DNA of 64,000 nt from Antennarius striatus (GCF_040054535.1 NC_090792.1:1468501-1532500), one strand, 5' to 3'; positions 21,990-35,165 are shown, counted from the stretch's first letter. Notes: generated by a model from the sequence alone, not told the origin. Numbers and translations: made by a program.

Positions 21990-23100
21990 ATACCATTGAT
22001 GTAGTCCTTCAGACAAGTCAGAAGGTAACGAGGCATACTCACATATGGTTGGTTTAGCTCAGGCTGACATTTATTGACAGTCAGGAAAATATACACCAAA
22101 GAAGCCAATCCTTCAATACAGTTGTCTCCTGACATTTCCTGTAATCTTACATTTAAATCCAGTGTAATATGTACAATAACCTTAGAAAGTAATTCCACGT
22201 AGACAGTTGTAATATATCAAGTACACAAGAAGAGAGGCTACAGTAACAACAAAAGTAGTACACTATATAAGCTATACATGTTTTACCATTGCTGTAACTT
22301 CATTCCAAATGTGTTTGTCTCAGGAATCTTTCCATCTGTCAGACACTCACAAAAAGTACCAAAGATTGTGAAACAGTAACATGAGGTCTCCTTCTCATTG
22401 CTTCAAAGTCAATTTGGTGAAAGTCTTATCAGTAACATTAATATCACAATAAGGTACCCATAAGACTGTTCTGCATGTGTTTGATTTGTTATGCCTTGTG
22501 TAGTAATTGATTTAGTTATCTATAGTCCTAGACTGGACTCACTGAAGTAAACTCAAATGCAGGTAAATCTAAAGGGAATTTAAAAAAAGCTTTAAAGACA
22601 AAACTCCTTCCCATCCTCCCACTTGGATGCCAATCTTCCTCCCCATTTACCCTGTGTGCATCATGGAATATCAAGATGAAAGTTTGGGCAGATACCATGG
22701 AAGAATTAATCAAGTTCTTTCACTTTTTTCCTTTACCATCACAGCATAGGACATTTGTGACATTTTTTTTATCAATTAAGCATGAACTACTTTTCTTGAA
22801 ACTTGTTTGTTAACTGGATCTAGATTTGGGTTTAATTTATTGAAGAGTAACTGCTGGACTTTAAAGGAGGTCAGTGTACTATAAGCATCTTTGTTTTTGT
22901 TCCTGAAACCTTCCCTGGGCTACAGCTTGAGGAATCTTTCCAGGGAATGTAGCTTGTATGAAAGCTATGACTAAATAATGAAGGTAGTGAATACGTATTA
23001 TATTCGTAAACCAGAGAGGATACTGCCCAGTGATGGAGAAATATAGTGTTGAAAGTTCCGCTGATGGAACTTCCCGCTTTTTAAAAGACAGGAAGTAATT
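21990..23100. other. Intergenic region, no gene recognised
   Basis: AT-rich. Short frames only, none with a recognisable motif. Confidence 0.5.
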
Positions 23101-23109
23101 ACTTAATTG

Positions 23110-23468
23110 CCTGTCCATTTCAGGTATGCAGGTAATGCGTTCCAGGAACCACACACGATTAACGAATTCCATGATAGAATGATGAACTATTTATGTTATT
23201 ATTTACGGTAATTTAAACATTCATGAACCCTCCACATACTGATATTAAACCACCTCCTATCTGTATTACCTTTTCCCACACTCTGATCGACCGTTTAATG
23301 CACTTTTGTGTCTCATATAAGTTCGAGACTCACGGAAAGTAACGTACTTCCGGATGCCGTCAGCCATTAGAATGCGCGTACGGTATCACGTGACTTCCTA
23401 CCGTAACAACGTGATGAGGTGAAGTTGCAAGCGTTGGATGCGCGAATGCGCGAGGGCGCACTGTGCTA
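23110..23468 (-). mobile_element. Non-autonomous DNA transposon (Tigger/pogo-like ends)
   Basis: One end reads TAATGCGTTCCAGGAACCAC then CGATTAACGAATTCC. The other, on the minus strand, reads GCGCCCTCGCGCATTCGCGC. A related terminus, CAGTAATCCCTCGCGCATTC, starts at 26551 on the plus strand, and another is at 41163-41192 on the minus strand. Confidence 0.5.
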
Positions 23469-23599
23469 TGCAGATAAAAAAAGTTATAATAGCTTTCTAA
23501 AATGAAAAATAAATGTGCGAAAAAGCAGATAACATTAGGTAATATATTACTGGAAAACAATCAAACATCATCATAATTATTCATAATGTTAATAATCAC

Positions 23600-23600
23600 G

Positions 23601-23682
<82 letters not shown>
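23600..23682 (+). repeat. (GT)n microsatellite
   Basis: About 40 GT units with one interruption, ending just before the stop codon of the second GIMAP gene. Confidence 0.95.
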
Positions 23683-23683
<1 letters not shown>

Positions 23684-23687
23684 ATCA

Positions 23688-24640
23688 TTATTGAACATGG
23701 CAACGGTCAGAGACTAAGACTGATGCAATACCAGCGGTAGCTCCTATAGCTGCACCAATTGCAGCTCCAGCTGCCAGTCCAATGGGACCTCCAACAGCCC
23801 CAACAACTAATCCAACACCTGCACCAATACCTGTTGATACAAGTATTATATTAGATTTAATAAATGCATTTGATTTTTCAGCTTTAGTTCTAGCTGCATC
23901 CTCATATCTCACAATGACCTCCTTCTCCACTCTGTGGAAGGTCCCCCCCTGTTGATATTTGGCTCTCAGATCTTTCAATTCTTTCTGCCTCATTGCATTC
24001 ATCTCCTTTAGCAGTCGCTCTTTCTCCTTCTCTATGGCTGCCTCTGCTCTCATGAACATTTCATTTGTGTAGTGCTTCCCATCATTAGCCATCGTCATCT
24101 TGTCAATTTTGTTTAGTAGCTCACTGGTTTGTTCAGGATCCTTTATTTCATTGTTGAAGACATGGTATCGATTGTGGCACTTCCTAATAAAGGCTGTCAT
24201 GTCAGAACTCTCAGATATGTAGCTTTCTATTGTCTGGTTCTTCAGTTGATCCCCATGTGTGAACAACACCATTGTGTAATTGGATGCATCATCTCCAAAT
24301 GTAGTCTGTATCATCTTGATGGTTTCTTTCTCCTCCTGGGTGAATCGACCCAGTTGGAGGACTACCAGGAAGGCATGAGGACCAGGAGAAGACAGAGAGA
24401 TGCACATCTTAATCCGCATCAACACTTCTGCTTGTGTGAAATTAGTATCAAACAACCCTGGAGTGTCGATAACAGCGACAGGACGATCACCAACATGTCC
24501 TTTGGCTTTTTGGCATTCCGACGTCAGGGAAGTTGGAGACAGCTCTGACTCAAAGGCTTCTCTGCCAAGGATGGTGTTTCCTGCAGCACTCTTCCCTACT
24601 CCTGTCTTCCCAACAAGAACAATCCTCCTTTCAAATGGAT
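23688..24640 (-). CDS. GIMAP-type (AIG1) GTPase with hydrophobic carboxyl anchor, main exon
   Basis: Second AIG1-family GTPase. The exon opens after acceptor tttgccacag and runs to the stop at 23688; the short first exon was not found. It encodes about 316 residues. They include P-loop VGKTGVGKSAAGNTILG, G3 VIDTPGLFDTNF, GPHAFLVVLQLGRFTQEE, LFTHGD and YHVFNNE. A charged coiled-coil region follows (roughly 170 to 255 of the exon-encoded part). Then comes a long glycine- and alanine-rich hydrophobic segment starting IILVSTGIGAGVGLVVGAVG. The protein ends SDRCHVQ without a CaaX box. The end therefore looks like a membrane hairpin or pore-like segment, as in some GIMAPs. It is closely similar to the gene at 19.9 kb through the G domain. 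Confidence 0.88.
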
Positions 24641-24934
24641 CTGTGGCAAATACATAAATACACCTTTCAACATGTATTACTGTGTTTCACACTTCATGTG
24701 GGGGAAAAAAAGTGTCACATAACTACATTTTTGAAGGCGAGTGATCTGAGATAATTAGCATGATAAACTATGTGTAATCACACTCGGGTCATCAGAATTT
24801 GATAAATGAAACCACACATCCAGAGCAGACAATCCATGGACAAACACACATTATGCCTACAAAGACAGTCAGAATCAAAGAGAAATGACTCAAACTAAAG
24901 GTTAACACTCTTCTCCAAAAGCTTGACGTTGTAA

Positions 24935-25780
24935 TCCACAGCAGGTGATCATCGAGGGCAGTGAGGTGGAGGTGGTAGGAAACTATAAGTACCTGGGACT
25001 GCAGCTAGAAAGCAGACTGGACTGGCCTCTCAACTCGGACTGTGTGTACAAGAAGGGGCAGAGCAGGATGTACTTCCTGAGGAGGCTGGACTCCTTCAAC
25101 ATCTGTCTTGAGCTCCTTCTCATGTTCAATTAGTCCGTAGTCTCCAGTGTGCTGTCATACGCCATTGTGTGTTGGGGTGGTGGGGCCAGGAAAAGAGATA
25201 TGGACCGTCTGAACAGACTCATCCGCAAAGCAGACTCAGTGGTCGGGCTGAGCCTGGACTCTGTGGGGACACTTCTGGAGAGCAGGACCCTGTCCTAAGT
25301 CAGTGCTGTCCTGAACAACACCAGCCCCTTCCCCCCTGCACACCACCTTCTCGCAGCAGAGGAGCACCTTCAGCGGCAGACTGCTGTCACACAGCGCCTC
25401 CACAGAGAGGCTGAGGTCCTCCTTTGTGCCCCGTGTCATCAAGGGTTACAATGACTCTGTCAGGGGGAGCGGGGGGGGGTGGCGTGGTCAGCACGCGGTT
25501 GAATGGAGGGGAGGAGATGGGATGTCAGCCTGTGCTGCAGTGTAGTGGGGCCAAGGAGTTGTGATGTTGTGACATTAGACAGTGACATGCCTTACAATGT
25601 AAGAAGGGTGTACCTTACCCACCATGTGGGCCTCCTGCTATCTTCACTTTCACTTTTTATTCCATTTTATACTGTTTATATTATAGTTTAGTATATGTCC
25701 TGTTAGTGCTTTATGTGTCTTTTAGTGTAGTGTATGTCTTGTGGTATGTCCTGGGGCAATTTCCTCCAGGATTAATAAAG
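24935..25780 (+). mobile_element. L2/Rex-like LINE, 3' part
   Basis: VEVVGNYKYLGLQLESRLDW, YKKGQSRMYFLRRLDSFN and, in shifted frames further on, a WGGGARKRDMDRLNRLIRKA-like stretch match the carboxyl end of a fish LINE reverse transcriptase. The 3' UTR ends GGGCAATTTCCTCCAGGATT and runs directly into a TATC microsatellite, the usual tail of this family. Confidence 0.8.
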
Positions 25781-25886
<106 letters not shown>

Positions 25887-25899
25887 AGCATACATGAAC

Positions 25900-27920
25900 A
25901 CGTAATCTATACCTCATATTGTTTTATTGAACCCTGTCTCACAATATAGCCCTTTTTTTGTTTCCAGTGGCCCTAATCCTCCTATGTAAATCATGCAGAC
26001 AAATATATATATAGAGTGTACTATCCAGCTGCTCTATATTGTGAGACAGAAGCCAGAATTCTGACTTAGATCTCAGAACCCGCTGAAGCAGTGGTTCAAA
26101 AACAACCCCTACCAAGTGTGTGGTGTCATTCAGAGTGCCGTGTCAAAGGCAACGTCACAAACTGGTCCTACTCTCTAGCATTCCTGTTCTTGTGATTACG
26201 TTGTGCTGGTTTTGCTTGTTTTCCCACACCCCACAGACGAAGAGTACTGCAGGGAGGGCGAGTTTTGCAAATTTACTCAGTGTTTATGAAGATGAACAAT
26301 TTGGCAGGAAAACAATTATCATGGTGTCACAAAGATGGCAGAAGTAAAGGAAAAGCTACTGTTCAACTATAAATCGATCCATTCACATGTTTTAACAGCA
26401 TTAAACAACTTAACAGTCTATACTTCTGACTATGAAACTGGGTATATACAGGATGGTGCACTCCATCTAGTCACAAGACACCAATCATAGGGTCTGAAGA
26501 TGATTTTAAGAGATTAAAAATAGTCAATTTTGTCTTGTTTAAATTAATACAGTAATCCCTCGCGCATTCGCGCATCAACACACACGACTTTTTACAGATT
26601 TTTAGTGGGTAGTCACATGATACCTACTAATGAGGGCGCAATGTATAACCATAAAAGTACAGTTCTATAATCTGGAAGCTGTTTTCTTTTCCTTAGTCCC
26701 GTCAGTCATCTACTTAGACTCTATTAGAAAACAATAATTCTATGAATCAATACAGTGTATCAAAAACTACTGTGATATCACTAATTGTTATAACAGCTAA
26801 TGTTAGCTTCTTACGTCATTGCAATAGAAAATATTATTCTTCGATCATGTTACAGATACATGTTAAAGGGATTTTGATAGTAACCCGGACCGTGAACACA
26901 TTTAATGTAGCCTGAAAGTAAAATATGCTGAATGTAACCAAGCTATTGATGTAACGTAACGTAATGTGCCAAAGCAGTCATGGCTTACCTGCCTATTCAT
27001 GTATCACTCATGGAAGACTTTCAGGAATGTGGCAGAAATATGTCGTCAAGTGAACAAAATGATTTATAAGCTGGCTTATAGAACAATAGAAAATATTAAT
27101 GTCATACGGCACAAAAAATCATCGTTAGTGTCATAAGTCAATACGGAATTGGCTGACAACCCCCTACAAAATACAAATTCGAGGTTCAAGTGTAACACAT
27201 GTAAATCTAAATTGACATATTACATTATTACATTACATTATTTACACATTAAAGTGGAAGGATGGTCAAATATAATACGAGAACAATAAATAGATGATGT
27301 GTTACCTGGACTGAAAGCCTTATTCATGTTGAACGGACTAAGCTGTTGCTATTGTTCAAACAAATGCCTTGTGATTTGTACTTCCTAACATGTTACTTTA
27401 CTTTTCTTATACTCTCATGGGCGTTCCCTGACTCTGCTAAACTGGCTTTTTGGAATGTTCAAAGAAGGAAGTATAAAATACTTATTACTTGTTCCAAAAG
27501 TATTTCATAAAATAAACTGTCTAATAATTTGATTGTCTTCTAAATCCAAGTTTGCTATCTAAATTCCACTTGTTTGCAACAGAGAGGATTCAGAGAGGAG
27601 TCTAAACCAAGGAAATAAAGAGCAGAGGGCTAGGGTTAGGATGCTATGAGATAGACTCACAAACTAAGAAATGAATGTGGAAGCATTTTTATTCATATGT
27701 TCCTGTCAGCAAATCATTATAATCATGTTTAATCATTTTCAGTATATAAATAAACATATTCAATAATTAATTTTTTGTTTCACAAATCTTTCACAGCATT
27801 CGGATTACATACCCAATCTTCAGTAGATAGTTACTAAGGATTGGGTGTGATCAGCTATGGAAAATTGCCATCTTTGTGAGTCACAATCAAGAGCCAGTAA
27901 ACAGGTTTTATATATAGATT
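25900..27920. other. Intergenic region with a DNA transposon terminus
   Basis: No gene is seen. A Tigger/pogo-like terminus starts at 26551 (CAGTAATCCCTCGCGCATTC, then a GGTAGTCACATGATACC-like stretch shared with 23370-23390). The rest is AT-rich. Confidence 0.5.
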
Positions 27921-27924
27921 TTTA

Positions 27925-28567
27925 TGTGCTCATTGTGACAGAACCAACCCTGCTTTCTCTGGGGTTTGGGTCCTATAACCAGCAGCAAGCTCTGGGATCC
28001 TGAGTTGGCTGCGGAGAGGAGGGGATAGCCACCATGGCACGCCCTCGGAATCTCAGCTCCAGTTTTTTGCCTGGCCCAGAACCTGTTCCTGCTCCAAACC
28101 CAGCTTTCAAGTCGGACCCCAGCCTGCTTCCGAGTCGGCACCCCAGCCTGCTTCCGAGTTGGCACCCTAGCCTGTCTCTGCACCCAGACCCCAGCCGGTT
28201 ACCACACCTGGATCCCAGACGGTTCCTGAACTGTTCCCGACCCTGGGCCTGAACTCCATTTGGTCCAGGACCCCAATCCTGGTGATCTGCTGTGCTGGGG
28301 TGTAGCAGGATTTGAGACAGAACTTGTGACCGGTGCCTCTTCTCCACACTTGTTGCTTGTCTCCATATCTAGACTTGATCAGTCTGATTAGCCTGAGGCT
28401 TTTTAAGCCGGGTTCTGTCTTGGGTCTGTGCCAGATTATTTTGTACCGCTGCCTACGTCTTGTTTTGATCCTTGCCTGTGCCTAAAGTTTGGTTTTCCGA
28501 TTAAACCATGGATAAAAGCTTCTCCACCCTTGTCCCGCCTTTGGGTCACAATCCGGCTCGTTGTGAC
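27925..28567 (+). mobile_element. LTR-like repeat with proline-rich internal repeat
   Basis: The block begins near TGTGACAGAACCAACCC and ends CCTTTGGGTCACAATCCGGC then TCGTTGTGACA. The right part (28400-28567) has the look of a fish Gypsy-type LTR. The middle (28090-28200) has tandem copies of CCCCAGCCTGCTTCCGAGT. I do not see an open gag or pol frame. Confidence 0.45.
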
Positions 28568-28599
28568 ATATATGGGCGACCAAAACATCTGAAAAGTGA

Positions 28600-29130
28600 C
28601 TTATGTGCGGAATGATGCACAGACGAATGCCTCTTCACAGTTCTCGGTCAGATGACAGATTACCAGCCGTTATCCCAAAACTTAAGCCCACAAGCAAAAA
28701 TGAGTCGAAACAAACATTTTTGGCCAGCTTCTTTAGAAAGGGGAAAAGGTCCAATGAGGAGACAGAAGAGCCTAGGATTTCCAAGAACATAAAATCTGCA
28801 TTTAAAGGGCAACATCATGAGTCCTACTTGGAATAAGGTTTATCCCTACAGATGAATCACATGCGCCAAGCCCGCTCTGTGTAATATGTGGCGACAAACC
28901 ATGAGTCAATGAAGCCTTCAAAGCTGCTTTGGTTCCTCTTTGGGCTAACACCATCACTAAGCATATTGAGAATATCATAGAAGATATTAAGAAGCAGTTG
29001 GAGAAGATAAATGAGTCACCGTAGTACGCAATCCAGGTTGACAAATCTACAATCTACTGATGTTGATAACAAGGCAACACAACTTGTTTACGTGTGATGT
29101 ATATATCAGGAGGATATTTTATGTGCACTA
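28600..29130 (+). mobile_element. hAT-type (ZBED5-like) transposase fragment, decayed
   Basis: A frame from 28603 encodes a lysine- and serine-rich start with ESYLE at its end. Later frames contain a QARSVxYVA zinc-finger remnant, ESMKPSKLL, and a weak match to IEDIKKQLEKINESP and YAIQVDKST, which are typical of ZBED/hAT transposases. Stops interrupt it. Confidence 0.6.
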
Positions 29131-29699
29131 TTTTTGCCAACCAACACCACAGCTGCAGAACTATTCAAGTCTGTCTATCAGGGGACTAAATGAGTATTTC
29201 TCCTACGTTGAATGCACTGACTGTAAGTCACTACATTACCAAAATAAACCCCAGTCACTTGAATCGACTTTTTTTTATCATAGTTGTTTCTTATTAGAAA
29301 GGATTTTAAAATAAATGTTGATGTTTACATTTGACATAAGACCCCGTCACCAGGACGGCTGCGTCATTAACGATTATCGTGGCGCAAAAAAGGGTGGGGA
29401 CCGCATCTGTAGACGACAGGTGAACACCAACCACATCCAATTGTCTCGCTAGTGGCGATGCCCCATGTGGCGAAACTGAGGAATTGACTCCAGATAGAAT
29501 CATCCATCAAATAACTGAAAAGGGCTCCTCACAAAAACAAAGGAATTAAAACACTTAATGTGACAATACATTCATGGGTGAGACATCCATAAATAAGTGT
29601 TTAACTATATGACAATGGACAGAAAGTAGACTGCTGTAAACAAAGTTGTACATCCTAACTTAATAATGATATCTGAAGTACACATTCTCAAGCAGAATT

Positions 29700-29705
29700 T
29701 TTATT
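29700..29705 (-). terminator. Candidate polyadenylation signal of the slc7a9-like gene
   Basis: AATAAA on the minus strand lies 81 bases beyond the stop at 29786. Confidence 0.5.
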
Positions 29706-29785
29706 TGCAGGTTGGAACATAAAGAAACAATTAACACTTAAAACAAACAATTTCAAAGGTACAGCTGTAGTTAGCAAACTATTAG

Positions 29786-32700
29786 CTATTTCTCTTCTGG
29801 GGCAACCTCCAAAAGTATCTGCAGGTACTGAGTTGGCTTAGTCAAAAGTCCTGAACAGAGGTGATAATGTATGAAGGGTATATAGATGATAGCACCACTT
29901 AAGATAAGAGAGATCACATAGAGATATTCAGTCTGAGGATTGTCTATGATGGGTGCTAGAACAAGCAATATCGCAGCAATGACAACTATTATGGGGACTA
30001 AAATGGGGACCTGTGGAGAGAAGAACACATTAGACAAGTTGATTCGCATTGTGCTTATTTTGTAGTGTGTTTCACACTGACCTTATATGATTTGTGGAGG
30101 TTTGGCTTCTTGATCTTCAGGTAGAGAAGTCCAGAGATGGTTATACCATAGAAAAACCAGGCAGTAAAACTAACAACCACAAAGAAGTGTCGGATAAGTA
30201 CAAACAGGCTATCTATCCTTTGTTTAAGCAATTAAAGAGAAATGAAGCTCAAAATGCACAGTGCAGGCCCAGCATTCACCTGAAGTAGTTAACAATACTC
30301 TGTAAATCTCCAGGGATCAACACCAGCAGAGAGACGAGAGCAGTGAACAACAGCGCCGGGGATGGTGTCAGTCTCTCGACATGAACCATGGAGAGTATAT
30401 CTGGCTGTAGAAGAAACATCAGTCTTCTGAAATGCTTTGACCACCTTGTAGTGGAAAATCAGACAAACAGTATATTTTGAGAGGCTCTTACCATGTGTCC
30501 TTCTCTGGCAGCAACAAAACACATGCGGCCTCCGGAGAAAAATGTTCCATTCAATGTACCAACAGCAGACAATGCTGCAGCCACTGACATGATCCAGCCC
30601 CAGTTTCCAAAGACCTTGTTTCTGTTTAAAAAAAAAGAAAAGAAGGTTCCTAGTGTCACATAGCATGATTGGCTTTCAAAAACCCCAAAAAGAGCGTGGT
30701 ATATCATGGGGTTTGTTTAGGGTTAGAGGTCTTGTACTGTAATTCCTATATTCCAGTGACATTATTATTCCTATTCCCAGAAAGCTATAAGTGAGCCTCA
30801 TCTGTGAGTTCTGTCCTAGGATGCCTCCTGGCCTCAGTGGAGGAAGTGGGAGAGACAAGGATAATGGCCAAGTTGTCATCTATGACGGAGAACAATTCCC
30901 GTCATGGATGACAACTTCACAATATGTGAAGGGATGCTATCGCAGGTCTTTCCTTCCTGCAGCTGTCAGACTGTATAACTAGCACCTCTCCCAGTTGACC
31001 ACAAACTGACAACCACTTAGGCAATCTGGATGACAATCTATTCTTTCATCATCTCTAAATGCTGCTGCTGTGATCATGAAAATTTCCCCATTTTAGGATG
31101 AATAACGGATTATCTTATTTTATCTTATCTCAAAAAATAATTACATTCTGAACCTGTACCTAATTATAGAAGAACTTTTGATATTAAAGTGATTTGATAA
31201 CTACTTTAAAAAGGCAATGAAGTTTTGTCTCTATATTTATATTTTGGATTCTGCTTGTTTATGATAATAGTACTAGATATTAGATATCTCATTTTAGATA
31301 TGAACAAGTTTAATCTAAAAAAGGACAAACACACCTTTTGGCAGGGAACCATTAATGTAAGAACCTGTAAATGTGAAAGTATTGTAAACTGGCAGACTGT
31401 GTGACACAATGCATATGAAATGTCTGCAAGCGGTTTGTCAACGGACTGAACGAGAGTGAAGGTGAAATAAAGGTGAAGATGAAATCCTGAAAGGATGGTG
31501 TGTAGCACGCAGTGGAGTGAAAGATGTTCAGGCAAGAGTGACTGTGGTCTCGGCTCCACATGTCACACTGGTCGATGTCCAACACATCTTTGAAGGTAGA
31601 TTAACATTGGTGACGGTCAAGATAAATGGCTTCAAACTGGCAATTTACAGCGTCTATTGCCCAACGGAGGCAACTGATAAGTAGCACCAAAGAAGCTTTC
31701 TACCGAACCCTTGGTAAAGCTATTCTCAAGGTCAAAACAAACCATCCATCATATAAAGTTAATGCTGCTGGCAATTTCATGTCACCATTGGTCATGAGTA
31801 TGATCCTTCTAGCTGGAAATAAGTTGGCCCCTATCAAGATCAAAATCAAACAAGCTTTAGTGGCTCAAACCTCATTGAAACAGCAGAAGACACGTCCCTG
31901 TAAAATTATTAATACCATAATTGAGGCAAAATCAGATGAACATAGATGGCCAGATTGTTCTGTCATGACTTGACCAAGACTGGTGGGGAATCCAAAAGCA
32001 TGACAGAAAAGCAGGTGGGTCAAGGCTCTCAAAAAGTTTAATTTGACAAGCAGGGTTCTGGTGCCGGCTAAATCAAACCAACAACCAGACGAATCAGATG
32101 AACGTCAGGCGAACGGGCAGAATACAGGAATCAGGCTGGGTCAGGTACAAGAGTAATTAGTCCAGGTAGACAAGGGGGACAGCAAAAGGCAGGGTCTGGG
32201 GAGCAAGCAGAATCAAAGCAGGGTCAAACATCAATTAAGATACACAGGCTGGAGAGTCAGGGCGAAGACAAATATCTGGCAGAGGATCTATGGAGGATTG
32301 TAGCTAATTAGGGTATGGCTGCAGGTGAGTGAGGAGAAGGCAAGTGCAGGTAATGAACTGATTGCAAGTGGGGCAGGACAGGGCAGGATCTGAAATGACA
32401 CGATATACAGTAGTAGAAACGTCAAAACAAGCAAGATACTTAATGCCAAGAGGTGTGACAAAAATTCGATGAATTTTTGGTCTGTTTAGCATTTTCAATA
32501 CTTTTTTTATAAGCAGTTTTTAGATAGGAGAAAGCAATTCCAACAGTCTGGGCCCATCTGCCAGAATGTGACATCATCACCAGGCACTCTCCTACCCCCA
32601 GGTTACTGCTACTGCAGGGGAGGACATGAGCTCTTTCGGAGTCATCACTGTCAGGTAGCTCACATTCACCAACAGATATAGGCCAGTCACCAGGGAAACA

Positions 32701-34057
32701 CCTATGACCACAGCCCTGAGGAGGTTGACCTGTAAGACAAACAGCGTGTTAGTGTTCTAGTCAATATGTGAAAATGTGGAGCAAAACTAAATATACCTGG
32801 GTGTCAAAATACAGCAGCAGGATGAGCATGCGTGGTCCTCACTACATTGATTTAAATAATGTTATGTTTCTTTGAAAATGATAATAATAAATTCAAATAT
32901 GTTTCAAATATGAATGGAATGTTTTATACTATTCAATTTACAAGATCATGGCTTTGTGCCTTTACGAAAACTATTTGAAGTTAATTCCCCAAGAAAATAT
33001 TTTAAAAGTATGAAACTGTGACACAATAAACAATTAACAATAAATTCTGACATTTGTATGAATTAATTGCTGCATTAATATGCAACACTGTACAAATACA
33101 CAAACGCCTCTGTGGGATCATGTGAGCTTGTTTCTATCACATTCAAATAAACCACAATAATGATTTCCACCCTTTCCTACTCATTTCAACCATGACTGAA
33201 GTAAACATAATTACTATCCTGTATTTGTTTTAGAAGTGGCATATATTGTATCACCATGTCATGGTTCACAACAGTATCTGCTATAATGTCAGACTTCATG
33301 TGGTCTTTTCTTGTTTCCTGTCGGTGCGTCATCTGCAGAGGTTCAAACACACGTCTGGTCCATTAACGGCAATGATAAGAAGACTATTTAGTGTGGACAC
33401 ATTCAATCTCTTACACTCAGCAGGAAAGATATGATTCCCCAGAGGTACAGAAATAAACCCGACTCAACTGCACCCAAAAAACCGTACCTTGGTCCTGCAT
33501 TTCTGAAAAATTCAATTTTTAAAAAATATTTTTAGATAGATCTGCATTCCTGACGGAACAAAGCTCAGGAAACTCAGGACTCTCCAGGTGAGCCTGGGTA
33601 TCTTTCAGACATCAATAAATCTGATCCAGTCATACTTCTTGAGACAAGTTAATCTACGTTTCGTCATCATCTTCTTCCTGGACTCTAGCAACACAGATTA
33701 GAACATATAACATAAAGACACTCTAGTTGCTGTTCACTCTTCCTAATCGAACGCCCAGATTAAAGTAAAAGTATAAAACTTTGAACTGGTAGAACATTTT
33801 CTAACAAGAGGCGCTGGCAACCATCCAATCTGTTTCACTTAAAGTTGGTACGAAGTCCATTCAAAGTTCATTTCAGGCTTACATTTTAACTACTCATAAA
33901 CTATCTGGACATGATTATTCACGTTTGAGGCAATTATAACTGTGTAATAAAGCAATAACTGTTCGTTTGCATTTCTCAAGCACATTTATGAGTTGCAAAG
34001 TTTGAGACAACAAGGTGATCGAAGAGAGAACTCTTGATGTGGAAGCAGATGGGATGC

Positions 34058-34152
<95 letters not shown>

Positions 34153-34267
34153 AATGATTGATGACTGCACAACAAAGTACTTTAAAATACAATAAGAAAT
34201 ATTCAAATACATGCAGGGTGGCAGTAGCTCAATCCAATGGGTCTTGGGCTGGGGGATAAATGAAGGA

Positions 34268-34306
<39 letters not shown>

Positions 34307-35165
34307 AGGTATTATTATTACATGATCTTTAATGAAATTCCATGTTTGGTAGATTGCACAATTGGTACAATCTGTAGGTAAACAATCTCTAACTTAGTGT
34401 TTATGAAATATTCTTGCAAAAAACAGTAATACTTTCAATATATCTCTTTTGACAATTAATTCTTACTTGTGGATTTTTCAACTCTTCGGTTATATAATTC
34501 AGAGTGTTCCAGCCGCCATAGGACCACAAGCCCTGATAGAAAGCAATGCCAAACTGGCTGATGCCAAAATTTGTTCCCTCAAATGAGTTATGAAAGTTTT
34601 CGGTGTTGCCCAGGAACAGCATCACAACACCTCCCATTACAATCACTGTCAGTGCCAGCAATTTCATTGCCATGGAAACCATTTGGACGATGGTAGCCAG
34701 CCGAACGCTGAGACAGTTAACTGCAGTGAACACTACTATACACCCAGCAGCTATGCACTTTATCAATACTGGAGGAGGGACGCAATCACCATAAAAAGGT
34801 GCCAGAACATTTTCAGCAATAGCCAGAGCAACTCCAGTGGCACTGGCAGGCCTCACGATAGCAGTGTAGCTGAAGGTGAACATGAATGCTACCACATTTC
34901 CTGATGTTTTCAGAATGTAGTTAAACTCTCCTCCAGACTCTGGTATGGTTGCCCCCAGTTCAGCGTAGCAGAGGCCCGCCAGAATGGCCAGCAATCCACA
35001 GGAAGCCCATATGAAAAAGCTGGCACCAGGGCTGCCGACAGCAGATAACACAAACTGGGGGGTTATAAAAATCCCAGATCCTATCATGGTTCCAGCGATG
35101 AAAGACACAGCTCCTATAAGCCCCACTTCCCTTTTCAGATTCAAACTTTGTTGATCACTCTGCAT
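29786..35165 (-). CDS. SLC7A9-like b(0,+)-type amino acid transporter, complete
   Basis: Light chain of a heteromeric amino acid exchanger (APC superfamily, 12 membrane segments). Exons: 34467-35165, 32596-32729, 30492-30621, 30280-30404, 30082-30169, 29786-30010. All borders are GT-AG and phases join to 466 residues (human SLC7A9 487). The start used is the ATG at 35163-35165; an in-frame ATG lies at 35190-35192. Visible features are MIGSGIF in TM1 and [14 protein letters not shown] Cys in [11 protein letters not shown] falls where SLC7A9 has the Cys that bonds to the rBAT heavy chain. Also present are [32 protein letters not shown], and an end [12 protein letters not shown] like human LQMLMEVVPPEE. 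It could be a fish-specific paralogue rather than slc7a9 itself. No break is seen. Confidence 0.9.
30785..31130 (+). mobile_element. L2/Rex-like LINE 3' end, in intron of transporter gene
   Basis: The frame ends [16 protein letters not shown] followed by a stop. The downstream tail is TTATCTTATTTTATCTTATC. This is the same carboxyl motif and tail style as other L2-like fish LINEs. Confidence 0.65.
31470..31965 (+). mobile_element. LINE endonuclease (APE) fragment
   Basis: [20 protein letters not shown] then [17 protein letters not shown] is an apurinic-type endonuclease core, and a frameshifted [11 protein letters not shown] corresponds to its AAGDFN catalytic loop. The copy is interrupted at about 31962 by another repeat. 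Confidence 0.75.
31960..32462 (+). repeat. Interspersed repeat with TGTCATGACT / GTGTGACA ends
   Basis: It begins TGTCATGACTTGACCAAGAC and ends ATGCCAAGAGGTGTGACA. It has many CAGG-rich segments and no coding frame, and it interrupts a LINE. A degraded relative is at 5400-5640. Confidence 0.65.
32730..34050. other. Intron 1 of transporter gene, repeats only
   Basis: AT-rich. The segment 33297-33345 (TGTGGTCTTTTCTTGTTTCC and GCGTCATCTGCAG) recurs at 62132-62172, marking another dispersed repeat. Confidence 0.5.
34059..34149 (+). repeat. (TG)n microsatellite
   Basis: About 45 TG units in intron 1 of the transporter gene. Confidence 0.97.
34205..34320 (+). mobile_element. SINE family A head with (ATT)n
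   Basis: GGCAGTAGCTCAATCCAATG then GTCTTGGGCTGGGGGA matches 61620-61660, followed by an ATT/TTA run. Confidence 0.6.

Noticed and set aside
25236..25442. Minus-strand frame of 68 codons
   Set aside because: It is antisense to the LINE reverse transcriptase remnant and has no recognisable motif.
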